Part shown: positions 17,859 to 26,577 of the stretch, piece by piece
Numbering within the stretch: the stretch's first letter is position 1
Layout: every line of letters starts with the position of its first letter
NCBI RefSeq assembly: GCF_006442815.1
Contig: NZ_VFVL01000004.1
Location: forward strand, 186,001-250,000
DNA length: 64,000 bases
Direction: 5' to 3'
From: Mesorhizobium sp. B2-4-3
GTDB taxonomy: Bacteria > Pseudomonadota > Alphaproteobacteria > Rhizobiales > Rhizobiaceae
The notes under the pieces: generated by a model
Told to the model about the DNA's origin: nothing
Database searches by the model: none
What the model saw: the letters and a program-made list of their open reading frames with translations, nothing else
Program-made: the position numbers and the translations under genes

Positions 17859-19374
17859 AAAGCCGGCGGCAAGGACAAGGCCGGCAAAAACGGCCGCAGC
17901 GGTAGCGCCAGCATCGGTCGTTACCGTGAGGCATTATTGCCAGGGCATCGGCGATTGCCATCTGCTGACGTTCAAGAAGGTGGACGGTAAGCCATTCCGC
18001 ATGCTCATCGATTGCGGCATCCATGTATCGATCAAGGGTGGCCCGGCGCTGGTCGGCGACATCGTCGCCGACATCAGGAAGGAGACCGGCGGCAAGATCG
18101 ACATCCTCGTCGTCACGCACGAACACTGGGACCATGTCTCCGGGTTCCTGACGGCGAAGGATCTTTTCAAGGATTTTGTCGTCGCCGATGTCTGGATGGG
18201 GTGGACCGAAAATCCCGCCGACGCGGAGGCCGCGGAACTCGACAAGTTCAAGGGCCAGGCAATCGCCGCGCTGCAGGGCGTGGGCCAGAAGCTCGACGGA
18301 ATGCAAGGGCTCAGTTCCTACATGGCCGGCGTTCGCGACGGCCTGCAGTCCGTGCTTGGCTTCCAGTTCGGCGCCGCCGGGGAGCGGGTGCGTTCGGCCC
18401 GCGACGCGGCGGCAAAGCTGTCGCAGAAACCGTCGCCGACCTATTTCGAGCCCGGCGGGCCGCCGGTATCTATCGACGCATTGCCCAATCTGCGCATCTA
18501 TGTGCTCGGCCCGCCGCGCGACAAGGCGGCGCTTCGGCTGGAGGAGAAGGCGAGCGAGATGTTCCCGCTGGCCGGCGGCGGTCCGTTCGCGCGGGCGCTG
18601 GCGAACGGTCTCAACATTAACGAGGCGGCCGATGCCGGTTACGTCGACGAGCTCAGTCCGTTCGAGCGCAATGTCGGCACGCCGCTTTCTGCGGCGCTCG
18701 ACGGCGACAAGGGCAGCGACCCGGCCATCGATGTCGGCGCCTATGTCCGCAAGCATTATTCCGGGCCGGTTTCGGCCGCGGCCGCGATGGAAGACCGCGA
18801 CCAGTCCTGGCGGCGCATCGACGCCGACTGGATGGGGATTGCCGCCGACCTTGCCCTGCAGCTTGACCGCGGCGTCAACAACACCAGCCTTGTACTGGCC
18901 TTCGAGTTCATCGACTCGGGCCGGGTGCTGCTGTTCCCGGGCGATGCCCAGATCGGCAACTGGCTGAGCTGGAAGGATCTGACATGGCCGGCGGGGCAGG
19001 GCACCGTCACGTCGGCCGACCTTCTGGCGCGCACCGTCTATCTCAAGGTCGCCCATCACGGCAGCCAGAACGCCACGCCGGAAAAACGGGGTTTTGACCT
19101 GCTGACGAGCAGCGACCTGTCGGCCTTCATCCCGACCAACAAGATCGACGCGGTGAGGGTGCACTGGGGCGAGATGCCCTATGACGGCATCCTGACCGCG
19201 CTCGAGACGAAGACCAAGGGCCGCGTCATTCGCGCCGACGATCCATGGCTCGCCGACAAGAACGGAAAGCCGGCTTTTGCCGCGCCGTCCGGCTCGATCC
19301 AGGCGGTGCGCAGCGCGCCGCGCGATGCGGCACGCGGGCCAGGCGGACTATGGGTCGAGGTGGATTTGGTTTGA
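17851..19374 (+). CDS. ComEC-like metallo-beta-lactamase-fold hydrolase
   Basis: 507 residues from the ATG at 17851, inside the last codons of the protease gene (ATGTCTAG overlap), so translation is coupled. The MBL metal motif is THEHWDH (H90, H92, D94, H95), followed by FPGDAQIGNW (D365) and KVAHHGS (H402-H403). The HHGS form is that of ComEC/Rec2-type MBL domains, many of which are nucleases or phosphodiesterases. A large insert (about residues 110-330) separates the motifs. There is no membrane span, unlike ComEC itself. Its strict coupling to the double protease suggests a joint function, with this protein as a second effector or processing enzyme. Confidence 0.88.
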   Translation: MSRKPAARTRPAKTAAAVAPASVVTVRHYCQGIGDCHLLTFKKVDGKPFRMLIDCGIHVSIKGGPALVGDIVADIRKETGGKIDILVVTHEHWDHVSGFLTAKDLFKDFVVADVWMGWTENPADAEAAELDKFKGQAIAALQGVGQKLDGMQGLSSYMAGVRDGLQSVLGFQFGAAGERVRSARDAAAKLSQKPSPTYFEPGGPPVSIDALPNLRIYVLGPPRDKAALRLEEKASEMFPLAGGGPFARALANGLNINEAADAGYVDELSPFERNVGTPLSAALDGDKGSDPAIDVGAYVRKHYSGPVSAAAAMEDRDQSWRRIDADWMGIAADLALQLDRGVNNTSLVLAFEFIDSGRVLLFPGDAQIGNWLSWKDLTWPAGQGTVTSADLLARTVYLKVAHHGSQNATPEKRGFDLLTSSDLSAFIPTNKIDAVRVHWGEMPYDGILTALETKTKGRVIRADDPWLADKNGKPAFAAPSGSIQAVRSAPRDAARGPGGLWVEVDLV

Positions 19375-19471
19375 GGTTCGCACCGAGCCGATTGCGAAAA
19401 ATCGAAAACCGATCTATGGAGCGAGCGGCTGAATGAGGGCGGCCGTCCGACACATTGCACAAGGTCGCCCC

Positions 19472-19642
19472 ATGCCCGATCAATTCTCGCGCGTCATCGC
19501 CTTCCTTGCCGTGGTCACGGCTCTTTTGTTTGCCGGGCTGCATTTCCATCAAGGCCACATCATCGCCACGCTCTATTTCATGACCGGCGCCATTCTGGTG
19601 ACGGCTGTGACGCGCATGAATGTGCGGAGAGGGCTGATTTAG
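19472..19642 (+). CDS. Small two-helix membrane protein
   Basis: 56 residues from the ATG at 19472 (MPDQFSRVIAF); the same frame could start at 19433. Two hydrophobic helices (VIAFLAVVTALLFAGLHF and IIATLYFMTGAILVTAVT) are joined by a short polar turn and end in a positive tail (RMNVRRGLI). No known family is recognised. It is followed by tRNA-Val. Confidence 0.5.
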   Translation: MPDQFSRVIAFLAVVTALLFAGLHFHQGHIIATLYFMTGAILVTAVTRMNVRRGLI

Positions 19643-19753
19643 AGCTCAACCGGCTCGGCTCGGCGGTCCTTCGAAGATCGTCGGCACATCGCCTTGACTT
19701 CGAGAGCTTGCCTACCTTATATCGCGGCTCGCTTCGGCCTTCGGGCAAAGAGC

Positions 19754-19828
19754 GGGCGATTAGCTCAGCGGGAGAGCACACCCTTCACACGGGTGGGGTC
19801 GCAGGTTCAATCCCTGCATCGCCCACCA
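19754..19828 (+). tRNA. tRNA-Val (anticodon CAC)
   Basis: A complete cloverleaf: acceptor GGGCGAT pairs with ATCGCCC, the D arm is GCTCAGCGGGAGAGC, the anticodon stem-loop CACCC-TTCACAC-GGGTG puts CAC at positions 34-36, and the T arm GCAGGTTCAATCCCTGC is canonical. A CCA end is encoded. It decodes GUG. Confidence 0.95.
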
Positions 19829-19853
19829 TCCAACAGCTTGATAGTGTTGGATG
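19827..19853 (+). terminator. Hairpin directly after tRNA-Val
   Basis: CATCCAACA (19827-19835) and TGTTGGATG (19845-19853) are exact complements around a 9-base loop. It starts at the encoded CCA end. It lacks a T tract, so it may serve as a processing or weak termination signal. Confidence 0.5.
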
Positions 19854-19906
19854 AATGGCCCGACGAATTCTTCGACAATTGCACTTGGGAAGACGGGTCT
19901 GCGCGC

Positions 19907-20587
19907 TCAGCGTGCCGCCGCGATCAACCGCTCCGCCAGTTGCGGCGTCAGCGTGTCGAAATGCGAGATCACCAGCGTGGGCTCGAATTCGCGCACATGA
20001 CGGTCGGTGTAGCCGAAATCGACCGCGACCACCGGAATGCCGGCAGCCTTGGCGGTGTCGATGTCGGTTTGCGAATCGCCGATCATCAAGGCGTTCTCCG
20101 CATCGCCGCCGGCCAGCCGGATCGTCTCCGTGAGATGGCGCGGGTCGGGCTTGCGGAAGGCGAACGTATCCTGGCCGCAGATCGCGGCAAAATAGCTCGA
20201 CAGGCCGAGCGCGCCGATCAGCGCCACGGAATTGGCTTCGTATTTGTTGGTGCAAACCGCCATCAGATAGCCAGCGGCCTGGAAACGATCGAGCGCGGCA
20301 ACGACGCCGGGGTAGGGACGGGACTTGCCGGGAATGTTCAGCGTGTAATGATCGAGGAAAAGGTTCAGCAGCCGGTCGTGCTCTTCCCCCACCAGCGCCT
20401 TGTTCTGAGCGGCATGCGCGCGTTCGATCATGACGCGCCCGCCATGGCCGACGAAGCGCCGGAAACCGGCTTCGTCGACAGCGGCGAGGTCGCTTGCAGC
20501 CAGGCTGTGATTGAGGCTGTCGAGCAGGTCCGGCGCCGTATCGACCAGCGTTCCATCCAGGTCGAAGACGATGATCGGGCTCGGCAT
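19907..20587 (-). CDS. gph: Phosphoglycolate phosphatase (HAD superfamily)
   Basis: 226 residues from the ATG at 20587; upstream in-frame sequence is not conserved-looking. HAD motifs are complete: FDLDGTLVDT (nucleophile and acid Asp), the Thr of AVCTNK, KPDP lysine, and MIGDSQTDIDTAKAAG for magnesium. The cap sequence (FVGHGGRVMIERA) and length match Gph, which removes 2-phosphoglycolate formed during DNA repair or by Rubisco side reactions. Other small-phosphate HAD substrates remain possible. It is divergent from rpiA, a carbon-metabolism neighbour. Confidence 0.85.
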   Translation of the reverse strand: MPSPIIVFDLDGTLVDTAPDLLDSLNHSLAASDLAAVDEAGFRRFVGHGGRVMIERAHAAQNKALVGEEHDRLLNLFLDHYTLNIPGKSRPYPGVVAALDRFQAAGYLMAVCTNKYEANSVALIGALGLSSYFAAICGQDTFAFRKPDPRHLTETIRLAGGDAENALMIGDSQTDIDTAKAAGIPVVAVDFGYTDRHVREFEPTLVISHFDTLTPQLAERLIAAAR

Positions 20588-20737
20588 GGTGCGTTCCTGT
20601 AGCGATTGAATTGCCGCAGCCGATACAGCTTGGGCCGGGTTCAAGCAAGAAGCCTCGATCGGTCCACAGCGCGGCCCTTTGACGGGACAGGCAAAAATGC
20701 TACGAGGCGCGCGAAACCGGCGAAATCGGGGCTCCCC

Positions 20738-21433
20738 ATGGATGCAAGGCAGTTGAAGGTCGAAGCCGCGCGGGCCGCGCTCGCCCATGTCGGCGACGGC
20801 ATGCGGCTCGGCATCGGCACCGGCACCACGGCGGAGGCGTTCGTGCGGCTGCTGGCAGAGAAGGTTGCGACCGGCCTCAAGGTCATTGGCGTGCCGACCT
20901 CGGAGCGCACCGCGGCGCTCTGCCGCGAGCTCGGCGTGCCGCTGTCCACGCTCGAGGAGACGCCGGAACTCGACCTCACCATCGACGGCGCCGACGAGGT
21001 CGATCCGGACCTGACCCTGATCAAGGGCGGCGGCGGCGCGCTGCTGCGCGAGAAAATCGTCGCGGCGGCATCCGACCGCATGATCGTCATCGCCGACAAG
21101 TCAAAGATGGTCGGGACACTGGGTCGGTTCCCGCTGCCCATCGAGGTCAACAAATTCGGCCTGCGCGCCACCGAAATCGCGGTTCGAGCCGCCGCCGCAG
21201 AGCTCGGCCTTTCCGGCCCGGTTACATTGAGGATGACGGGAAGCCAGCCATTTGTTACAGACGGCGGCCACTTTATCCTCGATGCATCTTTTGGCCGCAT
21301 TCCGGATACAAGAGCGCTGTCGAATGCTCTCTTCGCCATTCCAGGCGTTGTCGAGCACGGTCTATTCATCGGGCTGGCGTCAACGGCCATCATCGCCGGC
21401 GGCGACGGTATTGAAACCGTCCATGCAGCCTGA
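20738..21433 (+). CDS. rpiA: Ribose-5-phosphate isomerase A
   Basis: 231 residues, the usual RpiA length. Conserved blocks are present: [11 protein letters not shown] (phosphate loop), GVPTSERT, the active-site [27 protein letters not shown] with catalytic Asp, Glu and Lys, and VEVNKFG-like IEVNKFG. It interconverts ribose-5-phosphate and ribulose-5-phosphate in the pentose phosphate pathway. The ATG at 20738 is chosen from the family N-terminus ([15 protein letters not shown]). A DUF2059 gene follows after 21 bp and is likely cotranscribed. Confidence 0.95.
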   Translation: MDARQLKVEAARAALAHVGDGMRLGIGTGTTAEAFVRLLAEKVATGLKVIGVPTSERTAALCRELGVPLSTLEETPELDLTIDGADEVDPDLTLIKGGGGALLREKIVAAASDRMIVIADKSKMVGTLGRFPLPIEVNKFGLRATEIAVRAAAAELGLSGPVTLRMTGSQPFVTDGGHFILDASFGRIPDTRALSNALFAIPGVVEHGLFIGLASTAIIAGGDGIETVHAA

Positions 21434-21454
21434 AACCAGGGAGTTCTATCGACC

Positions 21455-22072
21455 ATGATGTTGCCTAAACGAGTTCGCCGCCTTTCGATGCTTCTGGCGG
21501 CCTCGGCCGTCCTTGCGCTGTCTTCGCCGGTGTTTGCGCAGGATGTCAGCGAATCGCATTTGAAGGCGGCGCGCGCGGCCGTCGCGGCGATCCATGCCAC
21601 GGACACGTTCGACAACATCCTGCCGCAGGCGGCCGGCGCGCTCGAGGCGCAGCTCATCCAGAAGAACCCCGACATGCAGGAGCTGATCGGCAAGACCGTG
21701 GCCGAGAAAGCGCTCGGCCTTGCCTCGCGGCGCGCGGATCTCGAAAAGGAAGCAGCGCTCGCCTACGCCAAGGTGTTTTCCGAGCAGGAGCTCAACGACA
21801 TCGCCACCTTCTACAGCTCGGCGGCCGGCAAGAAGCTGCTCGACAGCGGCCCCGCGGTCACGCGCGACCTCGTGAAGGCCGCCGAGATCTGGCAGAACGG
21901 CGTTGCCCGCGACCTCGCCCAGCAGGTCGGCGAAACGATCGCCGCCGCCGCCAAGGCCGCGGCGCCGGCGGCACCGGCTCCGGACGCCACCGCGCCGGCC
22001 GACGGTTCCGCTCCGGCGGACAATTCGGCTCCCGCCGACAATTCGGCACCGGCGGACGATTCGCAGAACTGA
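21455..22072 (+). CDS. Exported DUF2059 protein
   Basis: 205 residues. The signal peptide (MLLAASAVLALSSPVFAQ) is followed by a helical DUF2059 domain, about residues 30-160, with the signature FSEQELNDIATFYSSAAGKKLL. The C-terminal 40 residues are low-complexity Ala/Pro-rich with the six-residue repeat SAPADN (DNA repeat at 22006-22064). The family is common in Alphaproteobacteria, often right after rpiA as here, and its role is unknown. A strong terminator follows at 22106. Confidence 0.85.
   Translation: MMLPKRVRRLSMLLAASAVLALSSPVFAQDVSESHLKAARAAVAAIHATDTFDNILPQAAGALEAQLIQKNPDMQELIGKTVAEKALGLASRRADLEKEAALAYAKVFSEQELNDIATFYSSAAGKKLLDSGPAVTRDLVKAAEIWQNGVARDLAQQVGETIAAAAKAAAPAAPAPDATAPADGSAPADNSAPADNSAPADDSQN
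22006..22064 (+). repeat. 18-bp imperfect tandem repeat encoding SAPADN units
   Basis: Three units of roughly TCGGCNCCNGCGGACAAT encode the repeats at the C-terminus of the DUF2059 protein. Units differ mainly at third codon positions, so the protein repeat is older than a very recent slippage. Confidence 0.7.
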
Positions 22073-22105
22073 TCCCTGTCAATCCGCCGACGGCGGCTGG
22101 ACCAC

Positions 22106-22135
22106 AAAGCCCGGGTTTGCCCGGGCTTTTCTTTT
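22106..22135 (+). terminator. Rho-independent terminator of rpiA-DUF2059
   Basis: AAAGCCCGGG pairs exactly with CCCGGGCTTT around a TTTG loop, followed by TCTTTT. It lies 34 bases after the DUF2059 stop. Confidence 0.9.
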
Positions 22136-22190
22136 GCTGCTTGGCAGCCTACCTGTGACCCCGTCTTTCTCATCCGCAGGAGCCCAAGCG

Positions 22191-23579
22191 ATGGCCGCTT
22201 ATGACTATGATCTGTTCGTCATCGGCGGCGGCTCCGGCGGGGTGAGGGCAGCCCGGGTGGCGGCGGCTCTCGGCAAGCGCGTCGCCATCGCGGAGGAGTA
22301 CCGGTTCGGCGGGACCTGCGTCATCCGCGGCTGCGTGCCGAAGAAACTCTATGTCTATGCCTCGCAATTTCCCGAGCATTTCGCCGACGCTGCCGGCTAT
22401 GGCTGGACGGTGCCCGAGGCGAGCTTCGACTGGCAGACGCTGGTCGCCAACAAGGACAAGGAGATCGCGCGGCTCGAGGCGATCTACAAGAGGAATGTCG
22501 AGGGCTCCGGCGGCGAGACGTTTCACTCGCGCGCCGTGCTCGTCGACCAGCACAGCATCTATCTGGTTGCCGAGGACCGCACGGTCAGCGCCGACCAGAT
22601 CCTGATCGCCACTGGCGGCCGGCCGGCGCCGCATCCGGCGCTGTCAGGCCACGAATACTGCATCTTCTCCAACGAGGCCTTCGATCTCAAGGAACTGCCG
22701 AAAGCGATCATGATCGAGGGCGGCGGCTACATCGCCGTCGAATTCGCCAACATCTTCCATGGCCTTGGCGTCGACACCACGCTGGTCTATCGCGGCCAGG
22801 AGATTCTCAGCCGCTTCGACATGGATTTGCGCCGCTCGCTGCACGAGACCATGGAGAAAAAGGGGATCAGGATCCTCTGCCCCACCGTTTCGGAATGGGT
22901 GCGCAAGACCGCGGAGGGCCGGCTCGACGTTCTGCTGTCTTCCGGCCAAACCCTGACGGTCGACCAGGTCATGCTGGCTATCGGGCGTATTCCCAATACC
23001 GAGAATATGGGCCTGGAAGGCGTCGGCGTGGAGCTCAGCAAGACGGGCGCGATCATGGTCGACCAATATTCGCGCACCAATGTCGACAACATCTGGGCGA
23101 TCGGCGACGTAACCCATCGCGTGCAACTGACGCCGGTCGCGATCCACGAGGCGATGTGCTTCATCGAGACCGCCTTCAAGGACAATCCGACCGCGCCGGA
23201 CCACGATACCATTCCGACGGCGGTGTTCTCGCAGCCGGAGATCGGCACCGTCGGCCTCTCGGAAGACGACGCGATCAAGCGCTATCCCGATGTCGAGATT
23301 TATCGCGCATCGTTCCGTCCGATGCGCCACACGCTGTCCGGCCGCGACGAGAAGATGCTGATGAAGCTGGTGGTCAACGGCGCATCCAGGAAGGTGATCG
23401 GCGCCCACATTCTCGGCCCCGATGCCGGCGAGATGGCGCAGCTTCTCGGCATTCCGCTGAAGGCGGGCCTGACCAAGGACGATTTCGACCGCACCATGGC
23501 CGTGCATCCGACCGCGGCTGAGGAACTGGTGACGATGTACAAGCCGACCTACCGCGTGAAGAACGGCGAACGCGTCTGA
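22191..23579 (+). CDS. gor: Glutathione reductase
   Basis: 462 residues from the ATG at 22191. The FAD fold IGGGSGGVRAAR is followed by the redox disulfide GGTCVIRGCVPKK, with Cys pair spacing of four as in glutathione reductase. NADPH fold (GGGYIAVEFA), the AIGDVTHRVQLTPVAI FAD segment and the dimer-interface HPTAAEE with the catalytic His-Glu are all visible. The protein reduces glutathione disulfide with NADPH in the cytosol. YRGQEILSRFD after the second dinucleotide fold supports NADPH preference. Promoter is presumably in the gap after the terminator at 22135. Confidence 0.95.
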   Translation: MAAYDYDLFVIGGGSGGVRAARVAAALGKRVAIAEEYRFGGTCVIRGCVPKKLYVYASQFPEHFADAAGYGWTVPEASFDWQTLVANKDKEIARLEAIYKRNVEGSGGETFHSRAVLVDQHSIYLVAEDRTVSADQILIATGGRPAPHPALSGHEYCIFSNEAFDLKELPKAIMIEGGGYIAVEFANIFHGLGVDTTLVYRGQEILSRFDMDLRRSLHETMEKKGIRILCPTVSEWVRKTAEGRLDVLLSSGQTLTVDQVMLAIGRIPNTENMGLEGVGVELSKTGAIMVDQYSRTNVDNIWAIGDVTHRVQLTPVAIHEAMCFIETAFKDNPTAPDHDTIPTAVFSQPEIGTVGLSEDDAIKRYPDVEIYRASFRPMRHTLSGRDEKMLMKLVVNGASRKVIGAHILGPDAGEMAQLLGIPLKAGLTKDDFDRTMAVHPTAAEELVTMYKPTYRVKNGERV

Positions 23580-23620
23580 CATTCAGCCGGTTCGCAATTC
23601 CTGATTTCAAGGAGACCGTA

Positions 23621-24781
23621 ATGTCCGCCACCGCCGCGCCGCTCGACCGCAACTTTGCCCGGCGCGTGGATCAGGTCGTGGACGGCGCGATCGAAGAGCG
23701 CCGTATCGTCGGCGCGGTCGTTCTCGTCGCCCGGCGCGGCGAGATCCTTTATGGCCGCGCAGCCGGAGTCGCCGACCGCGAGGCGAACGAACCGATGCGA
23801 CAGGACGCGATCTTCCGCCTGGCCTCGGTGACCAAGCCGGTCATCGCCACCGCGGCGCTTGCCTTGGTCGAGGCCGGCGTGATCGATCTTGCCGACCCGG
23901 TGACGAAATTCATCCCCGAGTTCCGACCGAAGCTGGCCGACGGCAGCGAGCCCGTCTTGACCATCCGGCACTTGCTCACCCATACCGCCGGCCTCGATTA
24001 TGGCTTTCGCCAGCCCGCCGGTGGTCCTTATCAACGGGCCGGCATCTCGGATGGCCTCGACCAACCGGGCCTTTCCATGGCCGAGAACCTCCGCCGCATC
24101 GCGTCGGTGCCGCTCTCCTTCGCGCCGGGCGCGGGCTGGGGCTATTCGGTGGCGATGGACGTTCTGGGCGAGGCGATGGCGAGGGCCACGGGCGAGACCT
24201 TGCCGGACCTTGCCGAGCGCCTGGTCGCCAGGCCTCTCGGTATGAGCGACACCGCCTTTGCCGTCCGTGACCCGGCCCGGTTGGCGATGCCTTACGCGGA
24301 CGGCCCCGGCGGGGCAGTCGTCATGGGCGAGCATCATCTCGTGCCTTTCGGCGATGGCGCCATCTCGTTCACGCCCGGGCGCACTTTCGATCCCGCTTCC
24401 TTTGCATCCGGCGGCACCGGCATGAACGGAACGGCCGGCGATGTCCTGAAGCTGCTCGAAGCGCTGCGGCGCGGAGACGGGACGGTCATCCGCCCCGGGA
24501 CAACGGCGGCAATGACCAGGGACGCGATCGCAGGTCTGGAGACGACCATGCCAGGCTGGGGCTGGGGTCTGGGATTTGGCGTGTTGCGCGACCCGGTGGC
24601 GGCGGCGACGCCGCAGGCTCCGGGCACCTGGCGATGGGGCGGCGTCTACGGCCATTCCTGGTTCGTCGACCCGACGCTCGACCTGACGGTGGTGGCGCTT
24701 ACCAACACGGCGATCGCCGGCATGATGGGCGCTTTCCCGGACGCGCTGCGCGACGCGATCTACGGCCGGCAAGCCGGATGA
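23621..24781 (+). CDS. Serine hydrolase of the beta-lactamase/EstB family
   Basis: 386 residues, no signal peptide. The class C-like SxxK motif is RLASVTKPV (nucleophile Ser near residue 70) and the YxN-equivalent Tyr is in GWGYSVAMDVLG; the third motif is HSWFVDP instead of KTG, as in family VIII esterases. Members hydrolyse esters or small amides rather than penicillins. It begins 41 bp after gor on the same strand after AAGGAG, so the two may be cotranscribed. The substrate is unknown. Confidence 0.85.
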   Translation: MSATAAPLDRNFARRVDQVVDGAIEERRIVGAVVLVARRGEILYGRAAGVADREANEPMRQDAIFRLASVTKPVIATAALALVEAGVIDLADPVTKFIPEFRPKLADGSEPVLTIRHLLTHTAGLDYGFRQPAGGPYQRAGISDGLDQPGLSMAENLRRIASVPLSFAPGAGWGYSVAMDVLGEAMARATGETLPDLAERLVARPLGMSDTAFAVRDPARLAMPYADGPGGAVVMGEHHLVPFGDGAISFTPGRTFDPASFASGGTGMNGTAGDVLKLLEALRRGDGTVIRPGTTAAMTRDAIAGLETTMPGWGWGLGFGVLRDPVAAATPQAPGTWRWGGVYGHSWFVDPTLDLTVVALTNTAIAGMMGAFPDALRDAIYGRQAG

Positions 24782-24790
24782 CAGAGACAA

Positions 24791-24825
24791 CCCGCCGCCG
24801 GCATGTCCGGCAGCGGTAAAGTTTT
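24791..24825. terminator. GC-rich hairpin between convergent genes
   Basis: CCGCCGCCGG and a near-complement CCGGCAGCGG enclose CATGT, followed by TAAAGTTTTC on the plus strand. It lies between the convergent serine hydrolase and mgtE genes and could end transcription from the left; the T run is weak. Confidence 0.45.
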
Positions 24826-24830
24826 CAGAC

Positions 24831-26195
24831 CTACAGCAGCGTGCCGCGCAGGACCACCAGCGCCACCGAGAAGTAGATGACCAGTCCGGTGACATCGACC
24901 AGTGTGGCGACGAACGGCGCCGAGGCGCTTGCCGGGTCGAAGCCGATGCGCTTCAGCGCGAAGGGCAGCATCGATCCCGACAGCGAGCCGAAGGTGACGA
25001 TGCCGACCAGCGCCGCGCCCACCGTTGCCGCGATCAGCATCCAGTGCGAGCCGTAGTCGTAGAAGCCGAAATACTGCCAGAGCGCGATGCGACAGATGCC
25101 GACAATGCCGAGGATCGAGCCGAGCACCAGACCGGTCGGCAGCTCGCGCAGCGCCACCCGCCACCAGTCGCGCAGCCCGATCTCGCGCAGCGCGAGCGCG
25201 CGGATGACGAGCGACGTCGCCTGCGAGCCGGAGTTGCCGCCGGAGCTCATGATCAGCGGGATGAACAGCGTCAGCACGATCGCCTTCTCCAACTCGCCCT
25301 CGTAGCTCTGCATGGCGTTGGCCGTAAGCATCTCGCTGAGGAACAGCGCGCAGAGCCAGCCGGCGCGCTTCTGGATCATGGCGAGGAAGCTCATCTTCAT
25401 GTAGGGCTCGTCGAGCGCCTCCATGCCGCCGAAACGATGCACGTCCTCGGTCGTCTCCTCGATCATCGTGTCGATGATGTCGTCGACGGTGACGATGCCG
25501 AGGATCCTGCCGTGGTCGACCACCGGCAAGGCGAGCAGGTCATATTTGGAGATGGTCTGCGCCAGGTTCTCGCGATCGGTGAGCGGCGTCACCGTCACCG
25601 GCACCCGATCGGGCGCCACCGACAGGATCGAATCCTCCGGGTTGCCGGTGATCAGCCGGCGCAATCCGGTCGAACGCAGCAGGAGCTGCGTCTCCGGATC
25701 GACGATGTAGATGGCGTAGATGGTTTCGCGCGTGCGCTCGACCTTGCGGATGTAGTCGAGCGTGCGCCCGACGGTCCAGTCCGAAGGCACGCTGACGAAT
25801 TCCGTCGTCATGATCGAGGCGGCGCTGCCTTCCGGATAGCCAAGGATGGAGAGCAGCGTGGCGCGCAGCGGCGGGGCCAAAGCGCCGAGCAGCTCCGAGC
25901 GGGCCGGCTCATCCAGCTCGCGCAGAATGTCGGCCGCGCGGTCGACCGACATGGCGGTCAGGAGCTTGCTCGCCTTGGGGCGGGGCAGGGCTTCGGCGAG
26001 TTCAGGTGCTGCTTCGAGTTCCGGCTGGTCGAAAATCTCGACCAGCCGCTCGAACGGCACGGCGCAGAGCAGCTCGATGGCCGTCTCGCGGGGCTCGTGG
26101 TTGAGGGCTTCGACGACGTCGGCGACGTGATCGTTGGCAAGAACACGGGCGACGGCGACGGCTTCGTCGTCCAATACGGGTGCGAATTCGTTCAT
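24831..26195 (-). CDS. mgtE: Magnesium transporter MgtE
   Basis: 454 residues. The N-terminal superhelical MgtE-N domain (about 30-130) is followed by a CBS pair (TTEFVSVPSDWTVG and LPVVDHGRILGIVTVDDIIDT), a connecting helix and a C-terminal five-helix pore domain. FIPLIMSSGGNSGSQATSLVIRAL in the pore carries the conserved Asn-Ser-Gly stretch. The cytoplasmic CBS domains close the channel when internal Mg is high. The ATG at 26195 sits at the base of an inverted repeat that encloses the ribosome binding site. Confidence 0.93.
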   Translation of the reverse strand: MNEFAPVLDDEAVAVARVLANDHVADVVEALNHEPRETAIELLCAVPFERLVEIFDQPELEAAPELAEALPRPKASKLLTAMSVDRAADILRELDEPARSELLGALAPPLRATLLSILGYPEGSAASIMTTEFVSVPSDWTVGRTLDYIRKVERTRETIYAIYIVDPETQLLLRSTGLRRLITGNPEDSILSVAPDRVPVTVTPLTDRENLAQTISKYDLLALPVVDHGRILGIVTVDDIIDTMIEETTEDVHRFGGMEALDEPYMKMSFLAMIQKRAGWLCALFLSEMLTANAMQSYEGELEKAIVLTLFIPLIMSSGGNSGSQATSLVIRALALREIGLRDWWRVALRELPTGLVLGSILGIVGICRIALWQYFGFYDYGSHWMLIAATVGAALVGIVTFGSLSGSMLPFALKRIGFDPASASAPFVATLVDVTGLVIYFSVALVVLRGTLL

Positions 26196-26229
26196 GGCTC
26201 ACTCCTTGCCGTCCGGCAGGACGTGAGCC
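26196..26229 (-). promoter_or_regulatory. Inverted repeat enclosing the mgtE ribosome binding site
   Basis: GGCTCAC at 26196-26202 and GTGAGCC at 26223-26229 are exact complements. Between them on the minus strand lie a GTCC...GGAC inner stem and the AAGGAG Shine-Dalgarno; the stem ends immediately before the ATG. In the mRNA this could hide the start site. Whether it responds to Mg or temperature is not shown; it does not match the M-box consensus. Confidence 0.45.
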
Positions 26230-26316
26230 GTCAGGTCACGTCAGGGCGGACGGCGGTTGCGTTCGACTGTGACTGTCGCCAGGCATGGCGGGTTGACCTT
26301 TCTGCTCGCGGGGTTC

Positions 26317-26421
26317 GCGCATGACCCCGAAAATCGGTTTCGATTTTCGGAAAGGATCATGCGCAAATTCTAAGTTTCTACAGCGTCCTTTGCGCGTCCA
26401 AGCGACGCGCGGCGCTGTAGG
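26317..26421 (-). repeat. About 105-bp composite palindromic repeat, copy 1
   Basis: Two palindromes in tandem: GCGCATGACCCCGAAAATCGG...GGATCATGCGC (26317-26364) and CTACAGCG...GCGTC/GACGC...CGCTGTAG (26380-26421). The whole element read on the minus strand aligns base by base with 33365-33470, roughly four bases in five identical. It is non-coding and lies upstream of mgtE. Confidence 0.8.
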
Positions 26422-26577
26422 TTTGAATTTGGCGAGCGGGCGCAACATACGAGCGGTTTTTGCCGAGTCAATCGCGCAGGGCCCTGAAAATTGATGCGGG
26501 GAGGCCGGATCGCGAGACTGTGATCGCAGGCAGCCGAAGCCGGGGCGTGGTCCTCGGGCAAAGGCTTGGTATGACTG

